From NCBI RefSeq assembly GCF_016587415.1, contig NZ_BNJI01000003.1, forward strand, positions 1,860,001 to 1,924,000: a stretch of 64,000 nt of DNA, written 5' to 3'. The notes under the pieces are model-generated. The model worked only from the letters and a program-made list of their open reading frames with translations, did not search any database and was not told the origin of the DNA. The stretch's first letter is position 1, and each line of letters begins with the position of its first letter. Positions 38,680-48,407 of the stretch are shown piece after piece. The position numbers and the translations under genes were made by a program. The stretch comes from Ktedonobacter sp. SOSP1-85 (GTDB taxonomy: Bacteria > Chloroflexota > Ktedonobacteria > Ktedonobacterales > Ktedonobacteraceae).

Positions 38680-39372
38680 ATGTTAGAACAACAACCAATG
38701 GCACGTGGAGAGACGGTCCAGACGCTTGATCGAGGATTACATGTGCTTGAATTACTGGCGAAGGAGCCAGAAGGGCTCCTCTCCCAGGAGGTGGCGGGCA
38801 GGCTTGCCCTGCATCGCACAGTAGCATATCGCTTGCTTAACACGCTCTTAGAGCATCGCCTGGTTCAGAGGATGGACGACGGACGTTATCGCCTGGGAAT
38901 GGGCTTGATCTCCCTGGCGCGTAGCGTACAGCCACAGTTACAGAGCGTCGCCGTACCTGAACTCACCCGCCTCGCCGAAGAGTTGGGAGCAACCGCACAC
39001 CTCACCGTCGCTGACGGAAGTGAAGCCGTGGTGCTTACAACTATAGAACCCAGTCGAACCCATATGCATGTCGTATATCGCACAGGCTTTCGCCATCCCC
39101 TTGACCAGGCGGCCTCAGGCATCGCCATCCTTGCCGGGCGAGAGGCGCAAAGTGGGGAGCGTTCGCAAGTGACGCGGGCGCGCCAGAAAGGCTACGCGGT
39201 CAGTCGCAGCGAGATCCAGCAGGGAGCGAGCGGGATCGCGGCCCCTATTCACGTCGCGGGTCGTCCTGCTGAGGCGAGCATTGGCATCATTGTCCTGGGA
39301 GACATAGATGAGGATACTGTCTTTCCGCACATTATCACGGCTGCCCGCGCCATCTCACTACAACTACATTAA
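38680..39372 (+). CDS. IclR family regulator of the homogentisate operon
   Basis: About 230 residues. N-terminal winged HTH (VQTLDRGLHVLELLA, LHRTVAYRLLNTLLEH) and a C-terminal effector domain (GATAHLTVADGSEAVVL, LDQAASGIAILA, GASGIAAPI). Start at the ATG 38680 with CAGGAG; the open frame before it crosses the palindrome. Effector probably homogentisate or an aromatic acid. Confidence 0.85.
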   Translation: MLEQQPMARGETVQTLDRGLHVLELLAKEPEGLLSQEVAGRLALHRTVAYRLLNTLLEHRLVQRMDDGRYRLGMGLISLARSVQPQLQSVAVPELTRLAEELGATAHLTVADGSEAVVLTTIEPSRTHMHVVYRTGFRHPLDQAASGIAILAGREAQSGERSQVTRARQKGYAVSRSEIQQGASGIAAPIHVAGRPAEASIGIIVLGDIDEDTVFPHIITAARAISLQLH

Positions 39373-39677
39373 AGTTGACCCTAAGCAACTAACTCTATTA
39401 TCATTCTTACCAGAAGAGTATCGTGCTCTAAAACTTACATCAATGGGATTAATATGGTATATTTGCTTTAGAGCACGATGCTCAGGAAGAATTCATATGG
39501 TCAAGAGGGAAGCAGCATGCATTATCAGGCAGTGACTCCAGTGGTGAGCAACGCATCAACAAAATAGAGCCAGCTCTCCTTTTTCATGAAAGGGAGTTGG
39601 TATAGAAAAAAGGCTGTTTCTGAAGGAGAAAATCTTGCCTTCAGCAAATTGTTGTTGCCATAACTGGAGAATAGAGA
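39373..39677. repeat. Gap with a 13-bp inverted repeat
   Basis: ATCGTGCTCTAAA (39420-39432) and its exact complement (39467-39479) enclose 34 AT-rich bases. It may end the IclR transcript or mark a small lost element. Confidence 0.5.
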
Positions 39678-40133
39678 ATGTTTGACTCTACACGAAAAGC
39701 GCGCCTTTTGAGCCTGATACAAAGCGAGCATACCCGGCTAGAGGCTCTCCTCCAGCCGCTTAGCCAGCAGCAAATGCTACAAAGCGGCGTAGCGGGAAGC
39801 TGGTCAATTAAGGATATCCTGGCTCATCTTACCTGGTGGGAGCAGGCCATGATTAGCGAAATTGTCCATGGCATTGAGTTGGATCCCGGTCTCCAGGGCG
39901 AAACCTGGTCAACCGAGCGTGCTAATGCGCTTACAGTTGAAGCGAAGCGCTCCACCCCTTTGGCAGCTATTCTCTCTGAGTTCACAAATTCATATAGCCA
40001 GATAGTAAATATGCTAGAGTACCTTGAAGAAAAGGATCTAGCGAGCGATGAACTATATGAGCATCTCGCCAACAATACGGGGCGTCATTACGCCGAGCAT
40101 AGGCAGATGATTGAAGCCTGGCTATCTCTGTAG
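39678..40133 (+). CDS. ClbS/DfsB (DUF1706)-like four-helix protein
   Basis: 151 residues. The start RLLSLIQSEHTRLEALL and GVAGSWSIKDILAHLTWWE fit the ClbS/DfsB/DinB-like superfamily, which includes a colibactin self-protection protein and thiol-dependent enzymes. The C-terminal HYAEHRQMIEAWL has the usual His. Function here unknown. GGAGA upstream of ATG. Confidence 0.8.
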   Translation: MFDSTRKARLLSLIQSEHTRLEALLQPLSQQQMLQSGVAGSWSIKDILAHLTWWEQAMISEIVHGIELDPGLQGETWSTERANALTVEAKRSTPLAAILSEFTNSYSQIVNMLEYLEEKDLASDELYEHLANNTGRHYAEHRQMIEAWLSL

Positions 40134-40170
40134 AGTACCTTGAAGAGTAGGTAGTAACCATAAGTAGACG

Positions 40171-40204
40171 AGGGCGGGCTAGTTAAACTGGCACGCCCTT
40201 TTTA
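40171..40204 (+). terminator. Intrinsic terminator
   Basis: AGGGCG with CGCCCT, one inner mismatch and further pairing, then TTTTTA. Confidence 0.75.
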
Positions 40205-40249
40205 TTGCATGCAACCCTTGTACAGCTATCCTAGTGCAAACTCAGTTTC

Positions 40250-41104
40250 TCAAAGTGAAATGTTCTTATTGGTCATGAATGCTCTGAGTTTCGTCGTTGT
40301 GTCGAATTGCGAGAGTGGTGTATGGACCACGATCTGTAAGTCAGGACGTTCCGGCACGACGAGAGTCGTTCCTTGGAATACGAGGAGACCAATCAGCGGA
40401 TGATTGATTTCATTCTGATCGTGACATGTGAAGAGAATGTCATGCTCAGGCCACCAGGCGCGAAATTCGGGACTCAGCCGGTGTAACTCAGTGATCAACT
40501 CCCGAAACCATATCTCGTTGGCGTAGCGGTCGCTCCTTGCGCGCAAGAGTGCGATACTTCGCCGTGCCGCCTGTTCCCAATGTACGAGACGTTCTCGTTG
40601 TGAAGGCTCCATAAAGGTGGACCAGACAGCATTGCGACCTCGTTCAGAGCGACTGGAGAAATCGCCAAAAACGCGGTTGGCACTTTCATTCCACGCGATC
40701 ACATCTAGATGTCGATCAACGAGCAGAGCTGGGTAGATGCCCCATCCATCGAGAATGGTTTGATAGGCTGCGGAATGCCCCCAGTTCTCACTGCCCTGCT
40801 CATCTGGAAGCGGAAGCGGATCTCGTGCGAGGAGAAACAGATGGCTGCGCTCCTGCTCATTCAATTGCAAGATATCTGCAAGGCGGGAAAGGAGTTGATC
40901 GGAGACATGAATATCCCGACCTTGTTCGAGCCACGTATACCAGGAAACGCCCACTCCAACCAGTTGAGCAAGTTCTTCTCGTCTGAGTCCGGGCTTTCGA
41001 CGCCTGGGATAGGCAGGGAGATCAAATTGCTCCGGGCGGAGACGGGCACGACGGGTTTTCAAAAAATCAGCAAGGTGTGTGCGGCGCTTTCCTGTTTCTC
41101 TCAT
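40250..41104 (-). CDS. HTH regulator with MmyB-type ligand domain
   Basis: 284 residues. XRE-type HTH at the start (LRREELAQLVGVGVSWYTWLEQGRD, residues about 38-60) and an MmyB-like PAS domain (GIYPALLVDRHLDVIAWN, LLVFQGTTLVV). Such proteins usually control a neighbouring redox or dehydrogenase gene, here the divergent MDR gene. Confidence 0.88.
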   Translation of the reverse strand: MRETGKRRTHLADFLKTRRARLRPEQFDLPAYPRRRKPGLRREELAQLVGVGVSWYTWLEQGRDIHVSDQLLSRLADILQLNEQERSHLFLLARDPLPLPDEQGSENWGHSAAYQTILDGWGIYPALLVDRHLDVIAWNESANRVFGDFSSRSERGRNAVWSTFMEPSQRERLVHWEQAARRSIALLRARSDRYANEIWFRELITELHRLSPEFRAWWPEHDILFTCHDQNEINHPLIGLLVFQGTTLVVPERPDLQIVVHTPLSQFDTTTKLRAFMTNKNISL

Positions 41105-41337
41105 CTCTTCTTTCTTGCTCTCTTGTCATCTTTCGATGTGTGAAACTGTTACTCCTACACCTATGTTTAGCGCACTCCTGTTGTCAACAAGAAGGCTGCT
41201 CCATAATAGCACCAGACAGGCTGCAAGGTCTAGCTCTCTCTCACCGTCCCAGACATATGAACTGTTTGGTGAAAAGAGCAGCGATCCAGCCACAGACAAA
41301 AGTTTCCTCTCCAGCAGAGAGTATTCAGGAGAAACAG

Positions 41338-42297
41338 ATGAGTTCAATACAAGCCATTGTTGTCGATCCTCAGGTCGCAGGACGCTTGGCGATACGCACA
41401 GTTGAGCGTCCAACTCCCGCACCATCAGAGGCATTGGTTCGGGTGCATACGATCTCGCTCAATGTGGGCGACATCTACAGAATCTCCCAAGCAGAATCCG
41501 GGGGGCAACTGGGATGGGATTTGGCAGGCATTGTCGAGCAGGCCGCCGCTGATGGATCAGGGCCAAAGCCTGGCACCAGAGTCGCCGGACTCCTTGTGGC
41601 TCCTCGTTTTGGGGCTGGAGCACAACTTGTCGCTGTTCCGACAAAAGAGCTTGCGGAGATCCCAAATGAGGTTACCTTTACCCAAGCTGCCGCGCTCCCA
41701 ACCGCAGGGCTGACTGCTCTTTACGCGCTGGAGAGAGGCGGATTTCTGCTGAACCGGCACATTCTGGTCACTGGTGCTTCCGGTGGTGTTGGTCATTTTG
41801 CGTGTCAACTGGCCCAACTTGCAGGAGCATCTGTTGTTGGAACAGTACGGCAGGAGGCGAATGTGGCGAGTGTAAAAGTCCTAGGAGTTCACCACATTGT
41901 GAAGGGGGACGATCTCTCTGTCGCACAACAGTTTGGCCCCTACGACCTCATTATCGACGTACTAGGCGGAAAGGCGTTAGCCATGGCATTGAGTAGCCTG
42001 ATCAAACCTGATGGCCTCTGTGTCAGCCTGGGAATCATGGATGGTCTTGATGTGACGCTGAACCTGGGAGAGATGTTTATGCGAACAGGCAACGTCAATC
42101 TGTCCACCCTGGTCTTGCCCGTAGAACTGAGAAGCAGAGTTGGAGCAGAAGGACTCACCGGCCTGGCGCAGCTGGTCGCTAAGGAGCGATTACATCCACT
42201 GATTGGCGTAGAGGCTCCCTGGACAGAAATTGCAGAGGTTGTCCAGCAATTCCAGAAGCGCCGCATTCCTGGGAAGGTGGTCTTGCACATCTCGTAG
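41338..42297 (+). CDS. Zinc-independent MDR oxidoreductase (quinone-reductase-like)
   Basis: 319 residues, medium-chain dehydrogenase fold. N-terminal GroES-like half, LGWDLAGIVE, PTAGLTALYAL and cofactor motif VTGASGGVGHFA. No structural zinc Cys set. NADPH:quinone reductase-like. ATG at 41338 with AGGAGA; the long open frame before it is not coding. Divergent from its likely regulator. Confidence 0.88.
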   Translation: MSSIQAIVVDPQVAGRLAIRTVERPTPAPSEALVRVHTISLNVGDIYRISQAESGGQLGWDLAGIVEQAAADGSGPKPGTRVAGLLVAPRFGAGAQLVAVPTKELAEIPNEVTFTQAAALPTAGLTALYALERGGFLLNRHILVTGASGGVGHFACQLAQLAGASVVGTVRQEANVASVKVLGVHHIVKGDDLSVAQQFGPYDLIIDVLGGKALAMALSSLIKPDGLCVSLGIMDGLDVTLNLGEMFMRTGNVNLSTLVLPVELRSRVGAEGLTGLAQLVAKERLHPLIGVEAPWTEIAEVVQQFQKRRIPGKVVLHIS

Positions 42298-42311
42298 GAG
42301 CACATCCATCA

Positions 42312-42368
42312 GGTGAGATGTCCATCGTTGTGCGCCTGTGCCACGCGCACAACGATGGACATCTCACC
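42312..42368. terminator. 24-bp perfect hairpin after the MDR gene
   Basis: Arms 42312-42335 and 42345-42368, loop of nine, no T run. Confidence 0.7.
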
Positions 42369-42508
42369 CATGCCTCAACCTGTTCGCCAACGCTTCCCAT
42401 CGCATCATTCTCTCAATCTCCTCGTCCTTGCTTTATCGAGTTTAAAAGGATACAATGCATGAGATGTTCTCAGAAATCAAGTTGAAAGATACGGCGAAGA
42501 GAAGCACT

Positions 42509-42895
42509 ATGGCGAATCAGGAACAACTCCATCTCCTGCGGCAGGGAATACCAGCCTGGAATCAATGGCGACGTGAAAACCGGGAGATTCTCGTCGACCT
42601 GAGAATGGCAGACTTACGCGAAGCCAATTTGCGAGGCGCCGATCTGAACAAGGCTAATCTCCAAGGAACTTACCTGAAGCAGGCCGATCTGAGCGAGGCA
42701 GACTTGGATCGCGCGTTGCTCGAGGGGGTGACGCAGAACGGATGCAACAACACATTAGGCAATAAAGGTCATGGAACGCGCTTGTATAAGCGACTGCGTC
42801 GTGGCCAGAGGCGGAGTTCACCGATGACCATGCCTAGAAGGATGCAGGCGCAACCGAACCAGCCAAGAGGCGTGAGCATCTCACCGACAGCGTAA
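42509..42895 (+). CDS. Pentapeptide repeat protein, truncated
   Basis: After MANQEQLHLLRQG and WNQWRRENREI come about nine pentapeptide units (ADLRE, ANLRG, ADLNK, ANLQG and so on). They stop near 42720; the rest of the frame is antisense to the EamA gene and basic. Related proteins carry many more units, so the 3' part has been lost, probably when the EamA end was joined here. Confidence 0.65.
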   Translation: MANQEQLHLLRQGIPAWNQWRRENREILVDLRMADLREANLRGADLNKANLQGTYLKQADLSEADLDRALLEGVTQNGCNNTLGNKGHGTRLYKRLRRGQRRSSPMTMPRRMQAQPNQPRGVSISPTA

Positions 42896-43722
42896 CCAAA
42901 GACGCCGGCCCAGACTGGTTCTAGTGCATAGACAAGCGTGGCCTGAGTGCTACTGACTGACTGCTGCACCCAGTTCATCACCGCGAAGCAGAAGGCGGTC
43001 GCAATCATCCCCATAAAGAGAACCGAGAGCCAGACAGGAGCGGGAGGCAGGATCAGAGGTTCTCCTGCTAGCGGAATCGCCACAGCACTCAGAAGAGCTG
43101 TAAGCGCGATTTGCACAATCGCGAGGTTCATTGGATCGGCCTTCGGGGCAAATTTGCTTATCGTTACGATATGAAGCGCATTGGCAACGGCACAGCCCAG
43201 CACAAGTAGCTCACCTAAACCAAAGGTCAACACGAGATTCTTATTGAAAGAGATCAACGTTAAGCCCACAAAGGAGATTACGACCCCAGTAATCGCCATA
43301 CGGGTCGGCTTCTGTTTGAGGATAAAGAGCGAGAGGATTGTCACAAAGGGGACATAGAGCCCTGTGATGAAAGCGGCCTCGCTGGATGTTGTATAGCGCA
43401 ACCCCCATGTTTGCAACGCAAAGCCCGCAAAGAGAAAGAGGCCAATACAGCTTCCCGCGCCCAGTTCATAGCGATTCATGTGGCGCAGCCGCTTATGGAA
43501 GATCAGGATCAGGGTTAGCGCTCCCAATGAGAAGCGCAGGGCCAGAAAGGTGAAGACACCCGTCAGCTTGATGGTCTCCTGCACGACCAGGAAAGTGCTG
43601 CCCCAAACAATGGTTGCCAGCACCATGAGCGTGATATACAGATATTTTCGCCTGGGTGTGAGGGGGAGGAGGGTAGATGCAATGGCATCCTCTATGACTG
43701 GTGGTGGGGTTGATGTGGTCAC
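42769..43722 (-). CDS. EamA/DMT family transporter
   Basis: About 317 residues, ten membrane segments, two EamA repeats (IVWGSTFLVVQETIKL, LEPVWAGVFGYAVGE). Drug/metabolite exporter type. I use the GTG at 43722 (AAAGGA upstream); the frame is open to 43824 but that part lies in a palindrome. Its 3' end overlaps the pentapeptide frame. Confidence 0.85.
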   Translation of the reverse strand: MTTSTPPPVIEDAIASTLLPLTPRRKYLYITLMVLATIVWGSTFLVVQETIKLTGVFTFLALRFSLGALTLILIFHKRLRHMNRYELGAGSCIGLFLFAGFALQTWGLRYTTSSEAAFITGLYVPFVTILSLFILKQKPTRMAITGVVISFVGLTLISFNKNLVLTFGLGELLVLGCAVANALHIVTISKFAPKADPMNLAIVQIALTALLSAVAIPLAGEPLILPPAPVWLSVLFMGMIATAFCFAVMNWVQQSVSSTQATLVYALEPVWAGVFGYAVGEMLTPLGWFGCACILLGMVIGELRLWPRRSRLYKRVP

Positions 43723-43791
43723 GAGTGCGCTATCCTTTACTAGTAATTGCCTGAGATTAAGTATTAACAGAAGTTGAGCAAAATTGCAACC

Positions 43792-43857
43792 TACCAGAGA
43801 GCGTGAGCGGGCCAATATGCGCAATTGCGCATATTGGCCCGCTCACGCTCTCTGGTA
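43792..43857. repeat. 66-bp perfect palindrome
   Basis: Arms 43792-43824 and 43825-43856/57 are exact complements with no spacer (33 pairs, centre AATT). It lies between the pepF stop and the EamA start, both on the minus strand, and probably ends pepF transcription. Confidence 0.85.
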
Positions 43858-43878
43858 TCTAGATCTTAAAAGGTCAAT

Positions 43879-45600
43879 TTACACGTGGTTTTGTGCTACT
43901 TCCAGTTCATGAAGTGTATCAGTCAAGAGTGCAAGCGTTGATTGGAGCATCTCCCTATCGAAGACAAATTTTGCTCCGGCGGCCTCAAACAGTTCCGGAA
44001 GGGTGCGGGTCGCCCCAAGAGAGAGTGCATAGCGATATTTTTGTAACCCGTCCTGGGGATTGTGCAGGTAGTTGCGCCAGACCTGAATGGCGCCCAGGGC
44101 AGCGAAGGCATATTCGATGTAGTAGAAGGGGTAGCCATAGAAGTGGAGCGTGTTCTGCCAGCCAGAGCGGTAGACTGCATCCAGGCCGCTCCAGTCCACA
44201 TCAGGGTAGAAGCGTTGCGAGAGTTCGACCCATTTCTCATCACAGCGGGCGGGGTCTGTAGCGAGTTCCGGATGCTCATAGGCCCAGTGCTGGAAGGCAT
44301 CGCCGCGCGCGACCATGATGAACTGGTGTGTAACCATCCCTTCCAGGTGCTCAATGCGAAGTTGGGCGGCCTCTTCAAGCGTACACAACCCTACCTCATT
44401 CAGATGCATGGAGCCGATAAACTCCATGCTTGTCGAGGCGACTTCCGCGAACTCAATAGGCACGAAAGACTCTTTGCGCTGTTGCAGGTACGAGAGCGAG
44501 CGCATCTCGAAGGTGTGGAAGGCGTGCCCGGCCTCGTGAGAGATCAGCCCTATGCCATCACTTAAGAGCGTCACACGCCCAAAGATGAATGGAACCTGCC
44601 TGACCTCTAACGCCAGGTTATAGCCGCCAGGCGCCTTGGAGGGGCGATCATCCAGGTCAAAGAGATCCTCTTGAAGCATAGTCTGGAAATAGGCACCAAG
44701 CTGGGGGTCGATATGCTCAAAGAGTCCCTGAAATTGCTGTAAGAAGCCCTGTACGTCGGAGACGGTGTGTGGTGCCTGGCTTGAGCGCGAGTTGACCGCG
44801 AGATCCCAGGGACGCAGGGTCTCAATCCCTAAGCGCTGGCGATGCTGCTCCCAGATCTTACTGGCGGCGGGCACAAATACCTGCTCAACCGCCTCATGGA
44901 AATGCTTACAGTCATTGGGAGTATAGTCAAAACGGTGCAATTGTTGCCAGCGATACTCGCGGTAGCTGTCGTAGCCAGCGTTTTGCGCAATTTGTTGACG
45001 AACCTGGATACCCTGAGCCCATAATTTCCCCAACTCCTCCCGGTCAACCAGTTTGCGCTCACTCATTGTGCGCCAGACCTGCTCGCGACGTGCGCGCTCA
45101 GGATCACGCAGGACAGGATAGAGAGAACCAAGGCTCTTCTCCTCACCCTCCCACTGTACTGTCTGTTCACCAATGATATTTTGATAGACAGTGCCCACAT
45201 TGCGCTCGTCATTGAGTAAGGCTACATTCGCCTCAGTATAAATGCTAGCCTCGGCACGGAGGTTACGCAGTGGTATCGCAAAATTCTCTGGTTCCAGACC
45301 GCTTGCTAACAGTTGCTGCTTCAATTGCTGCTCATAGGTCTGGATATAGATATAGACTTCATCCTGGAAGCGCTGTTTCTGCAAAAGGCGCTCCTGGTCG
45401 GCTGTATTCTGTGTACAGGCGATCTCATGGCGCGTGATGGTTTCGTCAACGAGTGCGCCAAGGTGTGACCACTGTAATAGCCAGGGAGAGAGTGTCTCCG
45501 CTGAGAGGGTGGTTGAGGATAATTCTTGATACCAGGGCTCGATCTCTGCCCAACTTCGTTGTTCAAATTCTTCGCTTGTCTGGGGAAGTGATGTATACAT
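43879..45600 (-). CDS. pepF: M3 family oligoendopeptidase
   Basis: 573 residues. Zinc site SHEAGHAFH (HEXXH) near residue 360 with the downstream Glu in FAEVASTSMEF. Cytoplasmic, degrades short peptides. Length and PepF-type N-terminus are normal. AAAGGTT upstream of the ATG. Confidence 0.9.
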   Translation of the reverse strand: MYTSLPQTSEEFEQRSWAEIEPWYQELSSTTLSAETLSPWLLQWSHLGALVDETITRHEIACTQNTADQERLLQKQRFQDEVYIYIQTYEQQLKQQLLASGLEPENFAIPLRNLRAEASIYTEANVALLNDERNVGTVYQNIIGEQTVQWEGEEKSLGSLYPVLRDPERARREQVWRTMSERKLVDREELGKLWAQGIQVRQQIAQNAGYDSYREYRWQQLHRFDYTPNDCKHFHEAVEQVFVPAASKIWEQHRQRLGIETLRPWDLAVNSRSSQAPHTVSDVQGFLQQFQGLFEHIDPQLGAYFQTMLQEDLFDLDDRPSKAPGGYNLALEVRQVPFIFGRVTLLSDGIGLISHEAGHAFHTFEMRSLSYLQQRKESFVPIEFAEVASTSMEFIGSMHLNEVGLCTLEEAAQLRIEHLEGMVTHQFIMVARGDAFQHWAYEHPELATDPARCDEKWVELSQRFYPDVDWSGLDAVYRSGWQNTLHFYGYPFYYIEYAFAALGAIQVWRNYLHNPQDGLQKYRYALSLGATRTLPELFEAAGAKFVFDREMLQSTLALLTDTLHELEVAQNHV

Positions 45601-46004
45601 AAGAAATAACCTTTCTCTTTTAAAATGTAGGGAAGGTTAGCAAACCTTAAGAAGGGTCAATAAGCGTAAAAATGCGATGCATTTTCTCCAGCCAGCATAT
45701 GCGTCTTTGCCTGTTATATGTTGCCCTTTTTACAGAGATCGTGGCGAGAATGCCCCGGTCATGGATGACTCAGCAACCTTCCTTCCTGCCTCTCTTTGCA
45801 CACATGGCCTGAAGCCATCAACTCATGTTTCCGAGTAACCGTTTCGAATGCTTGTTCTTGTATACACATAGCTTCCGCCGGGACTATGCAACGGAACCAG
45901 CGAGGCCGTGTGGTGACGACCAGGAAGAGGTCAATCATACAGAAAGTATAGCATGATTGACCTCTTTCGTGTAGAGGAAAGATGTTTCTTGACAATACAA
46001 CAGA
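45601..46004. other. Intergenic stretch with one hairpin
   Basis: No gene seen. A 14-bp perfect hairpin (45925-45938 with 45953-45966) lies just before the IS6-like remnant. Confidence 0.5.
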
Positions 46005-46405
46005 TATTGTCAACTTGCTAACAAACAAAAATTTCTGACATACTGATGGCATGAAACCATCATCTGTTTCCCCTTACAAAGGGTTCCGCTTCCCACCTGA
46101 GATTATTGGTCGCTGCGTGTGGCTGTATTTTCGGTTCTCGCTCAGCTTCCGTGATATCGAAGAGATCATGGCTGAACGTGGAATCAGCATGACCTATGAA
46201 ACAATTCGCCAGTGGTGCCTCAAATTTGGTCAGCAGTATGCCAATACACTCAAGTATCGCTCTGGAAAGCTGGGAGACAAAATGAATTGGCAGGGATGAA
46301 AGCAATCGCTTAGCGCTTCATCATCCGCTCTCCATATTTTGCCTTTCCCTTTCTTCCTCGTCATTCCCAGAAAAGCTCTTAATTTCCTTTGATAAGTTGA
46401 CAATA
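46005..46405 (+). mobile_element. IS6-like insertion sequence remnant
   Basis: Inverted ends TATTGTCAACTT (46005-46016) and AAGTTGACAATA (46394-46405) enclose a short transposase frame. About 400 bp instead of the usual 800, so the inside is deleted. Confidence 0.65.
46051..46299 (+). pseudogene. IS6 family transposase, N-terminal fragment
   Basis: 82 codons: YKGFRFPPEIIGRCVWLYFRF, LSFRDIEEIMAERG and YETIRQWCLKFG are the typical IS6/IS26 N-terminus with its HTH. All of the DDE domain is missing. Confidence 0.85.
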
Positions 46406-46515
46406 CCCGTAGGAAGGCCCTGTAGTTTATGATTGTTTGGTAGATCTTCGTTTGCTGTTGTGCTAAAGTTTTTATATATCGAACATTGTGATTGCCAGAA
46501 AGGTTTGACGTTTCT

Positions 46516-47049
46516 ATGTTACTCCATGGAAAAAAATGTTACCTGCGTACTTTTACTCAGGAAGATCTGCCAATCTTCAAAAAGATGCAGGCCGATCCTG
46601 AATTTTTGACGGAATATAATTTCTTTGGGCTGTCTGGTCAGACCAGTCGCCGTGAGCAGCGCTTTCAGGAAAATGGTCTGATCGGACCAAAATATGGTGC
46701 TTTGGTGGTAATGACGCACAAAGAGGAGATCGCTGGCGATATCAGCTATCGTCAGGTCCACGGCGGTCCCACCACTGAAGGGACTTACGCTTTTAATATT
46801 GGGATTGCCCTTTTGCCGGAGCATCGTGGCAAGGGTTATGGTTCAGAGGCTCAACGTTTGCTGGCTGAATACCTCTTTGCCGTGTTTCCCGTCAGGCGTG
46901 TGGATGCCACCACTGATATCACCAATATTCCTGAACAGAGGGCGCTGGTCAAAGCCGGTTTTACGCGTGAAGGTGTCCTCCGTCAGGTCCAATGGCGCAT
47001 GGGTGACTGGCACGATATGGTCGTCTATAGTAAATTGCGCGGCGAATAA
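46516..47049 (+). CDS. GNAT acetyltransferase (RimJ/RimL-like)
   Basis: About 177 residues. YLRTFTQEDLPIF start, acetyl-CoA loop LLPEHRGKGYGSEAQ and NIPEQRALVKAGF are typical. ATG at 46516 preceded by GAAAGG. Substrate unknown. Confidence 0.85.
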   Translation: MLLHGKKCYLRTFTQEDLPIFKKMQADPEFLTEYNFFGLSGQTSRREQRFQENGLIGPKYGALVVMTHKEEIAGDISYRQVHGGPTTEGTYAFNIGIALLPEHRGKGYGSEAQRLLAEYLFAVFPVRRVDATTDITNIPEQRALVKAGFTREGVLRQVQWRMGDWHDMVVYSKLRGE

Positions 47050-47179
47050 TCTCCTGCCTAACCCTTTCTCGAAACAGATCCATTTTCCAAAGAAGGTTTC
47101 TCTTACTGTTCAGAATGGAATCCATACTCCTGTAACGCGGGCCAGTATACCTAGTGAATGTGCAAGACCTGAGAAAGGA

Positions 47180-47759
47180 ATGGCTTTTATCCTGATGCAA
47201 GACTATCCGAAACGCTCTGCTGCTGAACAGGAACGTCTGATCTGGTTGGCCGCTATTTATCGGAACTACTCGTTTGAGATCCAGCGCTATATCGTAAGCA
47301 AAGTAGGTGAGGTGGCCCTGGCCGAAGATTTAACCAGTACCGTTTTTCTCAAAGCTATACAATGGTTACGTCAGGAGCAGAGCAAAGTGCAGGTGTAGGC
47401 TTGGCTTTACGCCACAGCTCGCACAACCATTGCGGATCACTGGCAGGCACAAAGTCAGTACGAGGTCTACTCTCTCGATAGTGATAGAGACCACTGGCAG
47501 GCTTTAGAGGAAGATGCCGAACGTGGTCATAGGAAAGCTGAACAACGTGTACAGCACCTGCTTGGCCTTTTGCCAGAACGTGAACGCAATGTGCTTACTC
47601 TGCGTTATCTCCGGGGCTATACGGCCTCGGAAATAGCCAGTGTGTTAGGAACAAATGCAAGCCATTGAAGCTGGTGCCTTGCCATGTGATGGAGCAGAGG
47701 AGCTACCTGCCGGGAATGTTGTGCTGTTGTTTCGAGAGAGATGTGCTGGAGGTGCTTGA
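47180..47759 (+). pseudogene. ECF-type sigma factor, broken
   Basis: Region 2 (IYRNYSFEIQRYIVSKVG, LAEDLTSTVFLKA) is followed by an in-frame TAG at 47396-47398, then the same frame goes on with LYATARTTIADHW and region 4 (LLPERERNVLTLRYLRG, ASEIASVLG). It stops early at NASH; the usual recognition helix and the end are missing and the C-terminal tail (IEAGALPCDGAEEL) follows in another frame, as if a short piece between two AAGCCA-like sites was lost. Confidence 0.75.
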
Positions 47760-48407
47760 TTGATCCTGGTGCGCTATACAAGTGTGTTGAAGTGTTTTAT
47801 ACTACAGATCAAACCCCATACCTATGTCGGGCTTGATCCATATTTTAGGCGAAAGAGTGAGTTCTTGTGACTTGCTCTTTTTTTCTCGGAGCGCTTTTCC
47901 CCAGGGAAAAGCGGGTCACTCTTCTTGCGCTCTTTCCCAGGGATGTTTGCTGTGCGCATTTCGTGTGTATGAAATTGTGAGAGAGAATGGGGCAGTGAAT
48001 GTTGATGAGGAGCGGAGTGAACGGCTTCACTTCCAAAGGAATGGGTACTTTCGCACCGATGTTGAGGAAAAGAAAAGTATGAGCGAGCGGTCGGGATCGC
48101 CCGCCGCTTGTTCCCTCGCCATCGATGCCACATATCTTGTCAGCATTGCCGATGCATCATCCTACGAAGACATCCTGAAAATCATGTGGCTCACTCTCTG
48201 TTTCAGATTGAGAGCTTTCAGGGCAAGCTTTGCTGGCAATGGCGCATCCTCTTTAATATTCGATCCTATTAATTTCAAGTGTTGCGGAACTACATCGTTC
48301 TCTAAAGCACAGTCAACGGTAATAGTGGCCTTGAGTGGAGCTTCTACCCTGGCTAGCTGGTGGTCACGCTAAATGGGCGCGCCCACGCGAGTCCGCCATG
48401 GATGCAG
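47760..48407. other. Intergenic stretch without a recognisable gene
   Basis: An open frame of 182 codons on the plus strand (from 47824) has no motif or start signal. Probably decayed DNA. Confidence 0.45.

Noticed and set aside
47824..48372. 182-codon plus-strand frame
   Set aside because: No ribosome-binding site, no motif and unlike coding sequence on either side.
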